A DNA stretch of 64,000 nt from Mannheimia bovis (GCF_014541205.1 NZ_CP061280.1:1256798-1320797); one strand, 5' to 3'; shown: positions 26,112 to 35,355, numbered from the stretch's first letter. Program-made: numbers and translations. The notes: generated by a model not told the origin, from the letters alone.

Positions 26112-27068
26112 TTAATTAGCTTTAACTAATTTATATTGCTGCTGATCAGGAGCGGTAATTAAGATGTCCTTCGGTGGTGCTTTCTGGCGATGTAAAATCC
26201 CAACCACATTACCTACGATAGCGACATCCTGAAATTGACCTTCAACTTTATATTTACTCATATCAATGCCATCTTTAAAAATCAAGAAGGTACTGATTTT
26301 AGTACTACGGATTGTCTCTAACCCTAATGCTTTTTGATTAGCCACATTATAGCTAGGTACTTTTCGTTTAGCATATTGAGCAATTAATTTAGTATCTTGG
26401 CTCACTGCTAAAATATCACGGAGCTTTTTTGCTTCAGCACCGCTAACCTCACTATCTGATTCTTTATTGGCTTCAGGAGATACCGGGATATTTTCAATAG
26501 CTTTTTTTGAAGAGTCATCTTCTGACTTCTCGCTTTCTTTCTCGCCTTTTTTCTCAGTAGGCTCTGAAACGATAGGCATAGAAATCGTATTCGCTTCCTC
26601 TTCTTGAATCTGCTGCTTGATATCCTTCTCTAGGGCTTTATCATCATAAACCACATTCCCAATAAATTGGGTTGGAGCTAAGCTGACATTATTTCCAACT
26701 AAAGCCAATACCACTTTATCATCTAGCATATCAAAACGTAATTGTTGGTTACTATTTTGTTGCTTGAGCTGCTGATTTACTTGATCAAGCAAATGTTGCA
26801 AGGTATCGCTATCGGTTTGTTTCAATTTTACTTGAATAGAGGAATTATGCTGTGCGGCATAATAACTAATACCTAATTTCTCAGCGAGTTGTTGAGATAG
26901 ATCACCAACGTTACCTTTATAAGTTACTGCAATACGTGCTTGCTTGTATTTTGTTAATTCCGCTTCATCAGCATAAGAGAAACCTGATGGAGCTAAAAGT
27001 AACATAGCTGCAAGAATTTTGTTTATTTTTACAAAATTAGTATTCATTTTTTTAGTTATACAATACAT
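26112..27068 (-). CDS. Exported protein encoded with the trimeric autotransporter; secretin-N0-like domain
   Basis: A 318-residue protein with a signal peptide (cleavage after about residue 33, LLLAPSGFSYA). Residues about 42-125 have the pattern of a small alpha/beta domain seen in secretin N0/STN and DotD-type proteins (IAVTYKGNVGDLSQQLAEKL at the start). Next comes an acidic, Glu/Lys/Ser-rich linker (about 150-215) and a C-terminal domain ending in a basic segment. It begins 13 bp after the autotransporter stop, and AAGGA lies at its start, so it is coupled to that gene. I do not recognise the whole protein. A role in assembling, anchoring or spacing the adhesin in the periplasm is inference. 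A second ATG at 27047 is possible. Confidence 0.7.
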   Translation of the reverse strand: MYCITKKMNTNFVKINKILAAMLLLAPSGFSYADEAELTKYKQARIAVTYKGNVGDLSQQLAEKLGISYYAAQHNSSIQVKLKQTDSDTLQHLLDQVNQQLKQQNSNQQLRFDMLDDKVVLALVGNNVSLAPTQFIGNVVYDDKALEKDIKQQIQEEEANTISMPIVSEPTEKKGEKESEKSEDDSSKKAIENIPVSPEANKESDSEVSGAEAKKLRDILAVSQDTKLIAQYAKRKVPSYNVANQKALGLETIRSTKISTFLIFKDGIDMSKYKVEGQFQDVAIVGNVVGILHRQKAPPKDILITAPDQQQYKLVKAN

Positions 27069-27081
27069 TTATTATTTTTCC

Positions 27082-30000
27082 TTAAAATGAGAAACCAACA
27101 CCGGCACCAACAGCAAAACTACTATTTTGTGACACAGAGGTGTTCAGCTTGTAAGACATTCTACCGTTATCACTTACGCCGTTTAAACCTACAGCAACTG
27201 AAGTTGTACCAAGGGTATGGCCTGTAGCGACAGAAAGCTTATGTTGCCCCGGTAAAGATGCTTGTGGCAAGCTTGCCATTGCGACAGCATTTGACACTGA
27301 ACCCTTCACATTTTTTACCTCTTTTTCTACATTACTGATTCTGTTATTTACCACACCAATTTCACGATCAAGCTGTGCTTTATTTACGGCATCAGTTGGT
27401 GCAACACCTTCAGAAACCCCTGTTAAGCGACGGGTTTCTCCGGATTTATTACTCAAATTAACTTCATTGCCAGCTAAGTCTTTCGCAACGCTTACTACAC
27501 CTGATTCTTGGTTATATTTTACAAGACCGATTTTACCTTCATCTACAGCTTTGGCTACCGCATATAATTGGCTACCATTCACTGCATCAGTACTGGTTTC
27601 AGAAACTAAACCTGCAGCAACATTTTGAACACGACGCTCTTTACCTTTTGCCCCAACAGTGACTACACCGGTAGGTTTAGAAGCTGCAAATTTATATACC
27701 TCACCTAAAAGATCAGAATGTTCGTATTGTGTTGTGCCGGCAGTTTCAGCTGTGCGTTCTACGGTTGCGGCAGATTCATTACCTAAATTTACGGAGTTTT
27801 CAGCCGTTTGGGTAATATTTGAACCAACAGCGACTGCATTTTTATGCACAACGATATTATCTGCACCAATACTTACTGCACCATCGCCGGATACAATAGA
27901 ATTTGAACCAATACCCACGGCTTTTTCACCGGAAACACCGGTATTATCGCCAATAGCAATAGCAGATACCCCGTTGGCAATGGCATTTTCGCCTAAAGCT
28001 AGGGCTTTTTCTTTTAAGGCTTGTGCACCTTTGCCGATAGCAATAGCACTGTCTGCGGTTGCTTTTGCATTTGCACCAAGTGCGATAGCATTATTACCCG
28101 TTGCTAGTGAATCTGCCCCGGTTGCTATTGCATTTTCACCGGAAGCAAAGGCATTATTGCCCTCTGCAATCGCATTTTTACCTTTAGAGCCAAGCGGAGA
28201 GCTAGACAGTTGGTTATCTAAACCTAACAACTCATTACGCTTTTCGGTGAGAGCCTGTGTAATTTCTGCCAGTTTTGCTTTTGCCTCATCCAGCTTAGCC
28301 GTTAAATCGTTTTTGATATTTTCCGCAGATTGCTCTTCACCGGTTAAAGCCAATGCATCAATTTGGTTTTGCAAATCAGCAATTTCCGTTTCCTTGGTTT
28401 TAATGGTTTCTTTTTGGGCTTTGATTTCATCTGCCTTGGCGTCAACTGCCTTACGGATTTCTTTTAAGGCTAAACTCTCGTTGTTGTATGGTAACAAGGT
28501 GGCTTGGGCTTCACGCTCGTATTGTTTATATAATTCAATAGCTTTAACGATTTCGCCTTTGAAATCGATATTCCATTTTGTCGGCTTGAATTGGTGTATA
28601 TAGTATTTTTCACCACTTGTATAGACTTGCTTAATATAGTTACGTAGTTCAATCACTTTGGCTGCCGTTGAATTACGTTCATCTTCAGATAAGGTGGAAC
28701 TTTCCAACGAACGTAAGCTAGTGGCAAGTTCTTCCATTTTGTCCATAAACGGTTGCACTGTACTGTCCATATAGGCACGGAATTCATCCTTATCAAAAAT
28801 CCAAGCGTCGTTGTTATTGTAATCAATCAGGTTTTTATATTGATTGAAACTGGAGACTATCGATTCAAGATATTCTAATTGCTTTATACTTAAACTCGTG
28901 CTGGTATTACTTACGCTTTGTACCACATTAAGTAAATCATCAGAGTGAACAAATTCTCTTCCTGTCAGTTGTCTGCTAACAGGGGCAATAATGAAGTTTA
29001 GACCTAAATCACGGCGATCAGATGTACCAGGAGTATATGTATATCTATGATAATTATAGATATCGCCTTTATAATTTTGTGCTGTTTTATATAAAGCTCC
29101 ATTAGTATTTGCGTATAAGTTATTTAATACCTTGTTTTTTATAGAATAGCTTATACGACTATATAGGTCTTTATGTTGATATCCTTTGGCTAATCTAAAA
29201 GCATCATTTTCATTTATCCACTTCCAGTATGCCTGGTTATATTCCTCCTCTTCTTTGGAACCAATTGCTGTACCTTCAGGATATGTAGGGGCTGGAACAG
29301 GATATTTTTCTTCTACTTCTAATGGTGTAGAAAAAAGAATAAAGTCAGCGAGCTGGTCAGCTGTATATGGATTGGAATCTTTGATATAAAGACCAGTTCT
29401 AAGGCTAGTCATTACATTATCCTGCATAGAATACGATGAATATACTGAGAGATAATTTAAAAGAAGATGAAAATTGTTTTGTCCTTGGCGAGTTGTTATT
29501 ATGTCAAACTCATTGCTAATTTTTTGGTTGAAAATAGGTTGTAAGAATGTAATATTCCCCTGAGCATTACGGTATCCTTCAATAAGTTCTTGGTATTGAG
29601 TATCACTGATATTTAACTTACCAAAATCTTTCTCAACACCGTTTTTCAAATCTGCAGTTAAGTCTGCGATCCCCGTTGAGGTATTTAATTTATCCCAATC
29701 TAAGGCATTGATGATATTTAGGAAATTACGATAGTTTTCTTTAGTACCCCCGGGAATGAACGCATTGCTGCCGAAACTGCTTTCCATTTCGTTTAAACGA
29801 ATGGTTTCAGAATCTAATTCCCCTTGTTTGGTGGTTTTCTGATTAGTTAGTTCTGCTTGTTGTGCCAATTTCTCACGTACACGTTCTAAAATAGCCTCAT
29901 ACTGTGCAATTTGGTTATTTAACGTATCTTGCAATTGTTGATTAACCGTGCCTTGTTTTTCTTGATCGGCAATTTGTGTGCGTAAATCTTCAATTTTATT

Positions 30001-30294
30001 AAGTAAATCACGGAAGTTTTCTAACTCAGCTTGGAATTGTTCAGGGGTGATATTACCACCGGTTGCAACGGCGTTATTACCCACGGCTTGAGAGCCGGTG
30101 CCGGAAGCGAAGCTGTTTTTGCCCACCGCAATGTTATTGGCACCCGCTGTGTTACCTAAAGGAAGGGACTCCGCATAAGATACCGGAGTAATTCCGATCA
30201 AAGCGGCAAGCAACGCAACCGCAGGAATGTTTTTTTGTGACAATGATTGGTGCACAAACTGATTTGTTTTTTTCATATTATCAAAATTTGGCAT
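27082..30294 (-). CDS. Trimeric autotransporter adhesin with large helical head insert
   Basis: A 1070-residue type Vc surface adhesin. Order: long signal peptide (residues 1-41, cleavage after SYA), a short YadA-like head segment (about 45-80, NNIAVGKNSFASGTGSQAVG), a large mostly helical insert with no head repeats (about 81-700, with two coiled-coil stretches near each end), a second run of head repeats (about 700-835, including NAIALGANAKATADSAIAIG), neck, short stalk with DAVNGSQLYAV and DAVNKAQLD motifs, and a C-terminal YadA anchor (about 995-1070) ending in Phe. As a trimer it would be anchored in the outer membrane. An exported partner gene follows at 13 bp. AGGA precedes the ATG at 30294. 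Confidence 0.9.
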   Translation of the reverse strand: MPNFDNMKKTNQFVHQSLSQKNIPAVALLAALIGITPVSYAESLPLGNTAGANNIAVGKNSFASGTGSQAVGNNAVATGGNITPEQFQAELENFRDLLNKIEDLRTQIADQEKQGTVNQQLQDTLNNQIAQYEAILERVREKLAQQAELTNQKTTKQGELDSETIRLNEMESSFGSNAFIPGGTKENYRNFLNIINALDWDKLNTSTGIADLTADLKNGVEKDFGKLNISDTQYQELIEGYRNAQGNITFLQPIFNQKISNEFDIITTRQGQNNFHLLLNYLSVYSSYSMQDNVMTSLRTGLYIKDSNPYTADQLADFILFSTPLEVEEKYPVPAPTYPEGTAIGSKEEEEYNQAYWKWINENDAFRLAKGYQHKDLYSRISYSIKNKVLNNLYANTNGALYKTAQNYKGDIYNYHRYTYTPGTSDRRDLGLNFIIAPVSRQLTGREFVHSDDLLNVVQSVSNTSTSLSIKQLEYLESIVSSFNQYKNLIDYNNNDAWIFDKDEFRAYMDSTVQPFMDKMEELATSLRSLESSTLSEDERNSTAAKVIELRNYIKQVYTSGEKYYIHQFKPTKWNIDFKGEIVKAIELYKQYEREAQATLLPYNNESLALKEIRKAVDAKADEIKAQKETIKTKETEIADLQNQIDALALTGEEQSAENIKNDLTAKLDEAKAKLAEITQALTEKRNELLGLDNQLSSSPLGSKGKNAIAEGNNAFASGENAIATGADSLATGNNAIALGANAKATADSAIAIGKGAQALKEKALALGENAIANGVSAIAIGDNTGVSGEKAVGIGSNSIVSGDGAVSIGADNIVVHKNAVAVGSNITQTAENSVNLGNESAATVERTAETAGTTQYEHSDLLGEVYKFAASKPTGVVTVGAKGKERRVQNVAAGLVSETSTDAVNGSQLYAVAKAVDEGKIGLVKYNQESGVVSVAKDLAGNEVNLSNKSGETRRLTGVSEGVAPTDAVNKAQLDREIGVVNNRISNVEKEVKNVKGSVSNAVAMASLPQASLPGQHKLSVATGHTLGTTSVAVGLNGVSDNGRMSYKLNTSVSQNSSFAVGAGVGFSF

Positions 30295-30424
30295 AGTAAA
30301 ATTTCCTAATTAACAATTTTATCTTTCACTTTTTTAGAAAAAAGAGACCCGTAGATATGATAAAACTTAAATTGAATGAATAAAATAGGAAAAGGTTAAA
30401 GTTGTGTCAAGATTGTAAGTTAGC

Positions 30425-30462
30425 GAAATTTTACTGTGGATAAATATCCACAGTAAAATTTC
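30425..30462. terminator. Long perfect palindrome between pucG-like gene and adhesin gene
   Basis: 18-bp perfect arms (ending ...CTGTGGATA / TATCCACAG...) with a 2-nt AA loop. It lies 35 bp past the stop of the aminotransferase gene on the minus strand. It lacks a long T run, so a terminator role is likely but not certain; an mRNA-end or operator role is possible. Confidence 0.55.
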
Positions 30463-30496
30463 AGTATGGTAAAAATATGGTCTTATTTAGTTAGAG

Positions 30497-31729
30497 TCAG
30501 GATTTCTCAGCGTCTTTATACACTGCTAATGCCGCAGCCACTGCATCGCCTGAAGGCACTTTCACTTTATGACTTAATAATACTGCTTCTAACGCACCTA
30601 AGGTTAAAAGTACGTTACGTTTTTGGCTTGAGAAGCCCATATTGCCGATACGGATAATTTTGCCGTCTAATGGACCGAATGAAGTAGCTAATTCAATACC
30701 GAAATGGTTTAAAATATCGCTACGTAATGCCGGACCGGTAATGCCTTCCGGAATATGGAATGCGGTTACTACCGGAGCTTTGTGTTTGCGATCACCAAAG
30801 ATTTTTAAACCCATTGCTTCTAAGCCGGCACATAATGCTTTGTCATTTAAAATATGACGAGCAAAACGGTTCTCTAAACCTTCTTGTAAAATAATACGCA
30901 GGGCTTCGTGAATACCGTATTGAGCACTGGTCGCTTCTGTGTGGTGGTTTAAACGGCGTGGGCTCCAATAATCTTGTAACTGGGCTAAGTCTAAGTAGTT
31001 ACTTGGAATTTGCGGTAAAGTACCATCCACATCAGAATCGGCACGAATGCCTTTTTCAACACGTTTACGTTTTGCAATAATCTCTTCAATACGTTTGTTA
31101 TAAGTGATTAATGCTGTGCCTGATGGAGCAGAAATACATTTTTGCGTACCGCCGATACAAGCATCAATATTCCATTCATCCACACGAATATCTACACCGC
31201 CAAGGGTTGCCACAGTATCCACAATTAACATAGCATCATATTGCTTACAGATTTTACCAATCTCTTCTAACGGCTGCATCATTGAGGTTGAAGTTTCACC
31301 GTGAATGATCGCAACGGCTTTATAACCGCCTTTTTTCAATTCTGCTTCAATTTCTTCAGGCTCGAAAACTGTACCCCATTCTCTTTCGATAATAGTGATG
31401 TCTGCACCACTACGAGATAAAATTTCATTTAATAAATAACCGAAACGACCAAATGCAGGAATTAACACTTTGTCGCCCGGGCAAATTGCCGCAGTTAAAA
31501 TGGTTTCTAAACCACCACGCGAGGTTGAGTTGACAACATAGGTTTGCTCATTTTTAGTTTGGAAAAGGCGACGTTCCATTTCCATTGTTTCGTTCATCAA
31601 TGAGGTAAACTCAGGGTCGAATTGTCCTAAAATCGGGGCAGACATTGCGCGCAACACGCGAGGGTCTGCATCTGTTGGACCAGGGCACATTAATAAACGT
31701 GGGGATGGGTTAATTTCTCTAAACTGCAT
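30497..31729 (-). CDS. pucG: (S)-ureidoglycine-glyoxylate aminotransferase, PucG-like
   Basis: A 410-residue fold-type I PLP aminotransferase of the alanine-glyoxylate group. The PLP lysine is Lys197 in GGTQKCISAPSG, with the aspartate partner in IVDTVATLGG. Two residues reported to mark ureidoglycine enzymes (PucG/HpxJ) rather than ordinary alanine-glyoxylate enzymes are present: Gln36 in ILGQFDPEF and Asn261 in RRLNHHTEAT. It would convert ureidoglycine and glyoxylate to oxalurate and glycine, a second way into the oxalurate route of the island. It is monocistronic, with AGGA before the ATG, and is separated from the allantoin cluster by the adhesin operon. Confidence 0.82.
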   Translation of the reverse strand: MQFREINPSPRLLMCPGPTDADPRVLRAMSAPILGQFDPEFTSLMNETMEMERRLFQTKNEQTYVVNSTSRGGLETILTAAICPGDKVLIPAFGRFGYLLNEILSRSGADITIIEREWGTVFEPEEIEAELKKGGYKAVAIIHGETSTSMMQPLEEIGKICKQYDAMLIVDTVATLGGVDIRVDEWNIDACIGGTQKCISAPSGTALITYNKRIEEIIAKRKRVEKGIRADSDVDGTLPQIPSNYLDLAQLQDYWSPRRLNHHTEATSAQYGIHEALRIILQEGLENRFARHILNDKALCAGLEAMGLKIFGDRKHKAPVVTAFHIPEGITGPALRSDILNHFGIELATSFGPLDGKIIRIGNMGFSSQKRNVLLTLGALEAVLLSHKVKVPSGDAVAAALAVYKDAEKS

Positions 31730-31856
31730 AATAGTTCCTATTTGTTATATGAATTAAAAAAACTTATGAATTCTACAATAAAAATTTGTGATTACCCAAT
31801 GTTTTTTGGGATGCTGTATAACTTTCTGCGCAAATGATTTATATATTGGTTGAAGT

Positions 31857-32016
31857 TTATTCGCTTTTATTGTGGGGTGATAACCAGAAATAATGTTTAT
31901 ATTCTCGGCTAAATTGGCTTGGGCTTTCGTAGCTGACTTGTAAGTGGTTTCTGAAATTGCTTTGCCTTGTTTAATCAATCTTTGTGCTTTCGTGATTTTT
32001 GGTCTTTTGGATTACA
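31857..32016 (-). pseudogene. Remnant of an AraC-type regulator C-terminus
   Basis: Reading the minus strand with frame changes recovers the end of an AraC DNA-binding domain: KRPKITKAQRLIKQGK in one frame, then YESPSQFSREYKHYF in another, ending SPHNKSE and a stop. This lines up with the C-terminus of the intact AraC gene at 38023 (TAQRLIKLGK ... YESPSQFSREYSRHFGHSP). At least one frameshift and loss of all upstream sequence make it non-functional. It lies just upstream of the aminotransferase gene, so it may be a lost local regulator or a partial duplication of the 38023 gene. Confidence 0.75.
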
Positions 32017-32141
32017 TCTAAAGTAAATGTTTGTAGAATTAGGCAAGGAGTTTAGAAAAATCGTATAACAGTTCGGCAAATTGAGCACTATAATTTGTAC
32101 CATTCTAACAGAAACAAATTTAGCATAATAGAGCATAAAAA

Positions 32142-32645
32142 ATGAGTGTGTTTGATAAAAATGATTTAACCAACCAATTTAAACAAGCGGTAAAAAGTCT
32201 CCAATCCGAATTGAATACCTTGCAAGAGTGGCTTTATCAGCAAATTCCAGCCATAGCCTTACTTGATGTTCAGCTTGAACAAGCTGACTTGCAAGCGGTG
32301 CGTTTGCGAGCAAATTTTACTAAAAATCGTAATCACCACAATACGATGTTTGGCGGCAGTATAGCGTTGATAGCTACCGCTTGTGGCTGGATATCTGCGT
32401 TTGTGCAATCCAATTATAATGTTCATATTGTTATCAAAAAGAGCGAAATTGATTATATCTTACCGGTAACCAGTGATTTAGTTGCACTTTGCCAACCTGT
32501 TTCTGTTGAAGAAATCAAAAAATGTCAAAAAATGCTACAACGTTTTGGCAAAGGTGTGCTCAACATTGAATGCCTATTATTAAGCAATAATCAGTTATCA
32601 GCACATTGGAGAGGCGAGTTTGTTATCTATTCTGAAAAGGATTAA
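32142..32645 (+). CDS. Hotdog-fold thioesterase-like protein (YiiD C-terminal type)
   Basis: A 167-residue protein resembling the thioesterase domain found at the C-terminus of YiiD. The hotdog helix segment is NHHNTMFGGSIALIATACGW (about residues 66-85), followed by strands with HIVIKKSEIDYILPV. There is no signal peptide or acetyltransferase domain. The first 40 residues are helical and charged. Enzymes of this kind cleave acyl-CoA or acyl-ACP thioesters; the substrate is unknown. It is a single gene with its own terminator. A good USS (ACAAGCGGT) lies in the 5' coding part. Confidence 0.75.
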   Translation: MSVFDKNDLTNQFKQAVKSLQSELNTLQEWLYQQIPAIALLDVQLEQADLQAVRLRANFTKNRNHHNTMFGGSIALIATACGWISAFVQSNYNVHIVIKKSEIDYILPVTSDLVALCQPVSVEEIKKCQKMLQRFGKGVLNIECLLLSNNQLSAHWRGEFVIYSEKD

Positions 32646-32685
32646 ATCTCAACCTATAAAAGCGGTATTTTTATAGTTTTTTATA

Positions 32686-32715
32686 TAGAAAGCCCTGAAT
32701 ATTCAGGGCTTTCTA
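32686..32715. terminator. Bidirectional terminator
   Basis: A perfect 30-bp palindrome, TAGAAAGCCCTGAAT and its complement, between the convergent thioesterase and amidohydrolase genes. Confidence 0.85.
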
Positions 32716-32733
32716 TGAAAGAATTTTAAGTGT

Positions 32734-34002
32734 TTAAGCTAGCAATCTTTCGACCAAAGCGGTGTAAATATTCACGCCGGTTAAGAGTTGCTCTTCATCA
32801 AAATCAAATTCGGCTTGATGATGCTCGGCAGTTCTATCTGCTCCGATGATAAAATAAATCGCTTTACCGCCGTTTTCTTGCACTCGGCGACCGAGAATAG
32901 TGGCATCTTCGCTAGCGTTGAAGGAATATTCCTTATCGCTACTATGCACCTGTGGTTGAGCAATCGCAATCTCTTTGATAAGAGAAACCAGCTCAGCATC
33001 GTTGTTCATATCCACTGCTTCGCCCATAATTTCGGTTTCATATTCCACATCAAAGCTGATAGCAATTCCCTTGGCAATTTGCATCACTTGATCCACCATA
33101 TATTGATTGATCTCTTTATTTTCTCCCCGTACTTCAAGTTTAATTTCCGCATCAGACGGGATCACATTTCGCCCGGAACCGGCTTTAAAAACACCGACAT
33201 TAATGCGTGTCATACCGCTGCCGTGGCGGGAAATTCCATGCAGTTGGGTAACTGCGTGAGCCGCAGCAAGTAAGGCATTATGCCCTAAATGGGGAGCCGC
33301 CCCTGCGTGTGCTGGTTTACCTTTATAGCGAATATCAATTTTGGTAGTGGAAAGGAAATTTTTCGGATCGGCTAATACCGTGCCGGAATTGGCACAAAAG
33401 CTGATATGCGAACCGGCAAAGTAATTGGCATCATCAATGACACCGCTTGCGGCAATCGCGGCTGCACCACGCACGCCCTCTTCGGCAGGTTGGAAGACGA
33501 TTTTCACTTTGCCTTTGAGTTTATCTTTGTTTGCCATTAACCAATGGGCAACCCCTAAGCCGATGGTAATATGCCCATCGTGACCGCAGGCGTGCATTTC
33601 TCCTTCGTTTACGGAGGCAAACCCAAGTTGATTGGCTCGATGTTCAGGGGATTTGGTTTCGCTGACATCGACACAATCAATATCAAAACGCAGTGCAACA
33701 GTTTTGCCTGGTTTACCGGAATCAAACACCGCCACACAGCCTGTGTAGCCATCCATTTTATCTAACCATTTTGGATTCGCCCCATAATTAATGGCTCGCT
33801 GAATTCCTTTTTCGACAATGGTTTTATTGCGACCACGCACAAAATCTGGGTGGATGATCTCTTTACCTAATAAAATTTGAAAGCCGATTGCCTCTAAATA
33901 ATCGGCAATTTTGCTGGTTGTCCAAAATTCACTCCAGCCTGTTTCCGGAAATTGATGAAATTCACGGCGTAATTGAATCAGTTGTTCTAATGAAAGGCTC
34001 AT
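32734..34002 (-). CDS. M20D amidohydrolase, AbgA-like
   Basis: A 422-residue metallo-amidohydrolase of the M20D group, closest in layout to AbgA (aminobenzoyl-glutamate hydrolase subunit A). Metal-site segments are MHACGHDGHITIGLG (Cys/His) and QPAEEGVRG (Glu-Glu), with a dimerisation domain starting KPAHAGAAPH and a C-terminal histidine in AEHHQAEF. No abgB partner is present. Other substrates, such as N-acyl amino acids or indole-acetyl conjugates, are possible. GGAGA precedes the ATG. A terminator separates it from dcuC, so it has its own promoter or is read through. Confidence 0.8.
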   Translation of the reverse strand: MSLSLEQLIQLRREFHQFPETGWSEFWTTSKIADYLEAIGFQILLGKEIIHPDFVRGRNKTIVEKGIQRAINYGANPKWLDKMDGYTGCVAVFDSGKPGKTVALRFDIDCVDVSETKSPEHRANQLGFASVNEGEMHACGHDGHITIGLGVAHWLMANKDKLKGKVKIVFQPAEEGVRGAAAIAASGVIDDANYFAGSHISFCANSGTVLADPKNFLSTTKIDIRYKGKPAHAGAAPHLGHNALLAAAHAVTQLHGISRHGSGMTRINVGVFKAGSGRNVIPSDAEIKLEVRGENKEINQYMVDQVMQIAKGIAISFDVEYETEIMGEAVDMNNDAELVSLIKEIAIAQPQVHSSDKEYSFNASEDATILGRRVQENGGKAIYFIIGADRTAEHHQAEFDFDEEQLLTGVNIYTALVERLLA

Positions 34003-34013
34003 ACTGTTCTCCT

Positions 34014-34046
34014 GATAAAAAAGCCCTTTACGCTGGGTAAAGGGCT
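34014..34046 (-). terminator. Terminator after dcuC
   Basis: On the minus strand a stem AGCCCTTTA / TAAAGGGCT with a 7-nt loop is followed by TTTTTTATC, between dcuC and the amidohydrolase gene. Confidence 0.82.
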
Positions 34047-34052
34047 GTGGGG

Positions 34053-35345
34053 TTATAGCATAAATAAGGCTAGGAATAGGGTAGCGAGGATCATTCCCGG
34101 TGCGGTGCGTTTAATCATTTCAACCGGGTTCACACCAGCAATACCGGCACACACAATAACCACACCTGCAATTGGCGAAGCGGTTCGACCAATCGCCCCT
34201 GCAATGGCTGCTGCCATACCTAAATTGACGTGGGTGTAGCCTAATTCTGTTGCGTGTGGCGTTACTGCGGTGTTAAAGGCAATCGCCGCAGCATCACCCG
34301 AGCCGGTCACTACACCCATTAGGAATGGACCGATAGTTGAGCCCCAACGCACAAATTCGTTTGAGTGTTTTAAGAATTCGATAGCAGAATCAATTGCCCC
34401 TGTTGCTTTTAAGCCAGCTACGAAAACGCCAGCGGCAATAATAATCCCTAATACATTCGCATAGGCATTACCCATACCGTTAAAGAATTCGTTGGTAATC
34501 TTAGCCGGAGAAGTGCGGGTGACAATTAAGCCGTAAATCGCACCGATTAACATCGCTTGAGGCACGCCCATTTTGGTCCAATTCAACCAAGAGATTTGTT
34601 GTAAAGAAGTACCACCAATCACTAAAATCACAAGTGGTACTAATGGTGCAATGGCAAATAACAGGTTCGTTTTGGTTTCAGTTGTATGGGTATGAGTGGA
34701 TTCAGCTAAATAAGCATCACGATGCTCTTTGCCGTAATCTTTTAAGATTAACGCAATAATCGTCAGTGTAACTGCACCAATTGCCCCTGCAATCATCGTA
34801 TAAGGTGCGTGAGAAAGGTTCACTTCGGTAATGGTTAAGCCTGACATTTCACTAATCATTGCTGAGTGAGAAGATCCCGGGCTCATCATTGAACCAAATG
34901 TGCCGGCAAGAATGGCTGCACCGGCGGTAGCAGGGCGAACACCTGAAGATTTTAGTACCGGAATTAAGGTTGCCCCTACTGCCGCTGCACAACCGGCAGC
35001 TGATGGAATCGCAATATTAATAAAGAAAGTGATGATGGTGGCAAAAGGAATTAAGAAGAATTTTAAGCCGGCTAACGGTTTGGTCAATAACTGAACCAAG
35101 TGAGAGTCACACTCTGTGTATTTCATCACATAAGCAAAACCCATACTTGAACAGATTGCCATAATCAAGCCGCCTGAAGTCATACTTTTCGCAAAAGCAT
35201 CAAGGGCTGCCATTGGTTGTAGGGTTAAAATTGCCATACCTAAACCGATCGCAATGAGCACGGTACGGGTCTCGTGTTTTTTGATGAGTAAATAGATAGT
35301 TGCAATAATCCCAACTATTGCAATAACAAGATTGAATGATTGCAT
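34053..35345 (-). CDS. dcuC: DcuC-family C4-dicarboxylate transporter
   Basis: A polytopic inner-membrane transporter of about 430 residues with about 12 hydrophobic segments. DcuC-type features include the SSMGFAYVMKYTECDSHLVQ segment, AIPSAAGCAAAVGATLIPVL, GTFGSMMSPGSSHSAMI and the C-terminal GRTASPIAGVVIVCAGIAGV. DcuC exports succinate or takes up fumarate in anaerobic growth in E. coli; here the neighbours are peptidase and amidase genes, so amide-derived acids are possible too. The ATG at 35345 has AAGGAG at the right distance; a longer frame from 35384 overlaps pepE and has no such site. It follows pepE by 10 bp. Confidence 0.85.
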   Translation of the reverse strand: MQSFNLVIAIVGIIATIYLLIKKHETRTVLIAIGLGMAILTLQPMAALDAFAKSMTSGGLIMAICSSMGFAYVMKYTECDSHLVQLLTKPLAGLKFFLIPFATIITFFINIAIPSAAGCAAAVGATLIPVLKSSGVRPATAGAAILAGTFGSMMSPGSSHSAMISEMSGLTITEVNLSHAPYTMIAGAIGAVTLTIIALILKDYGKEHRDAYLAESTHTHTTETKTNLLFAIAPLVPLVILVIGGTSLQQISWLNWTKMGVPQAMLIGAIYGLIVTRTSPAKITNEFFNGMGNAYANVLGIIIAAGVFVAGLKATGAIDSAIEFLKHSNEFVRWGSTIGPFLMGVVTGSGDAAAIAFNTAVTPHATELGYTHVNLGMAAAIAGAIGRTASPIAGVVIVCAGIAGVNPVEMIKRTAPGMILATLFLALFML

Positions 35346-35355
35346 AAATATCTCC

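Noticed and set aside
27659-28603. 314-codon open frame on the plus strand
   Set aside because: It lies opposite the head repeats of the adhesin; its low-complexity Ala/Pro/Ser-rich product follows from the repeated codons of the real gene.
31754-31978. 74-codon minus-strand frame as a gene
   Set aside because: It begins at a TTG and reads across a frameshift in an AraC C-terminal remnant; it is described as a pseudogene.
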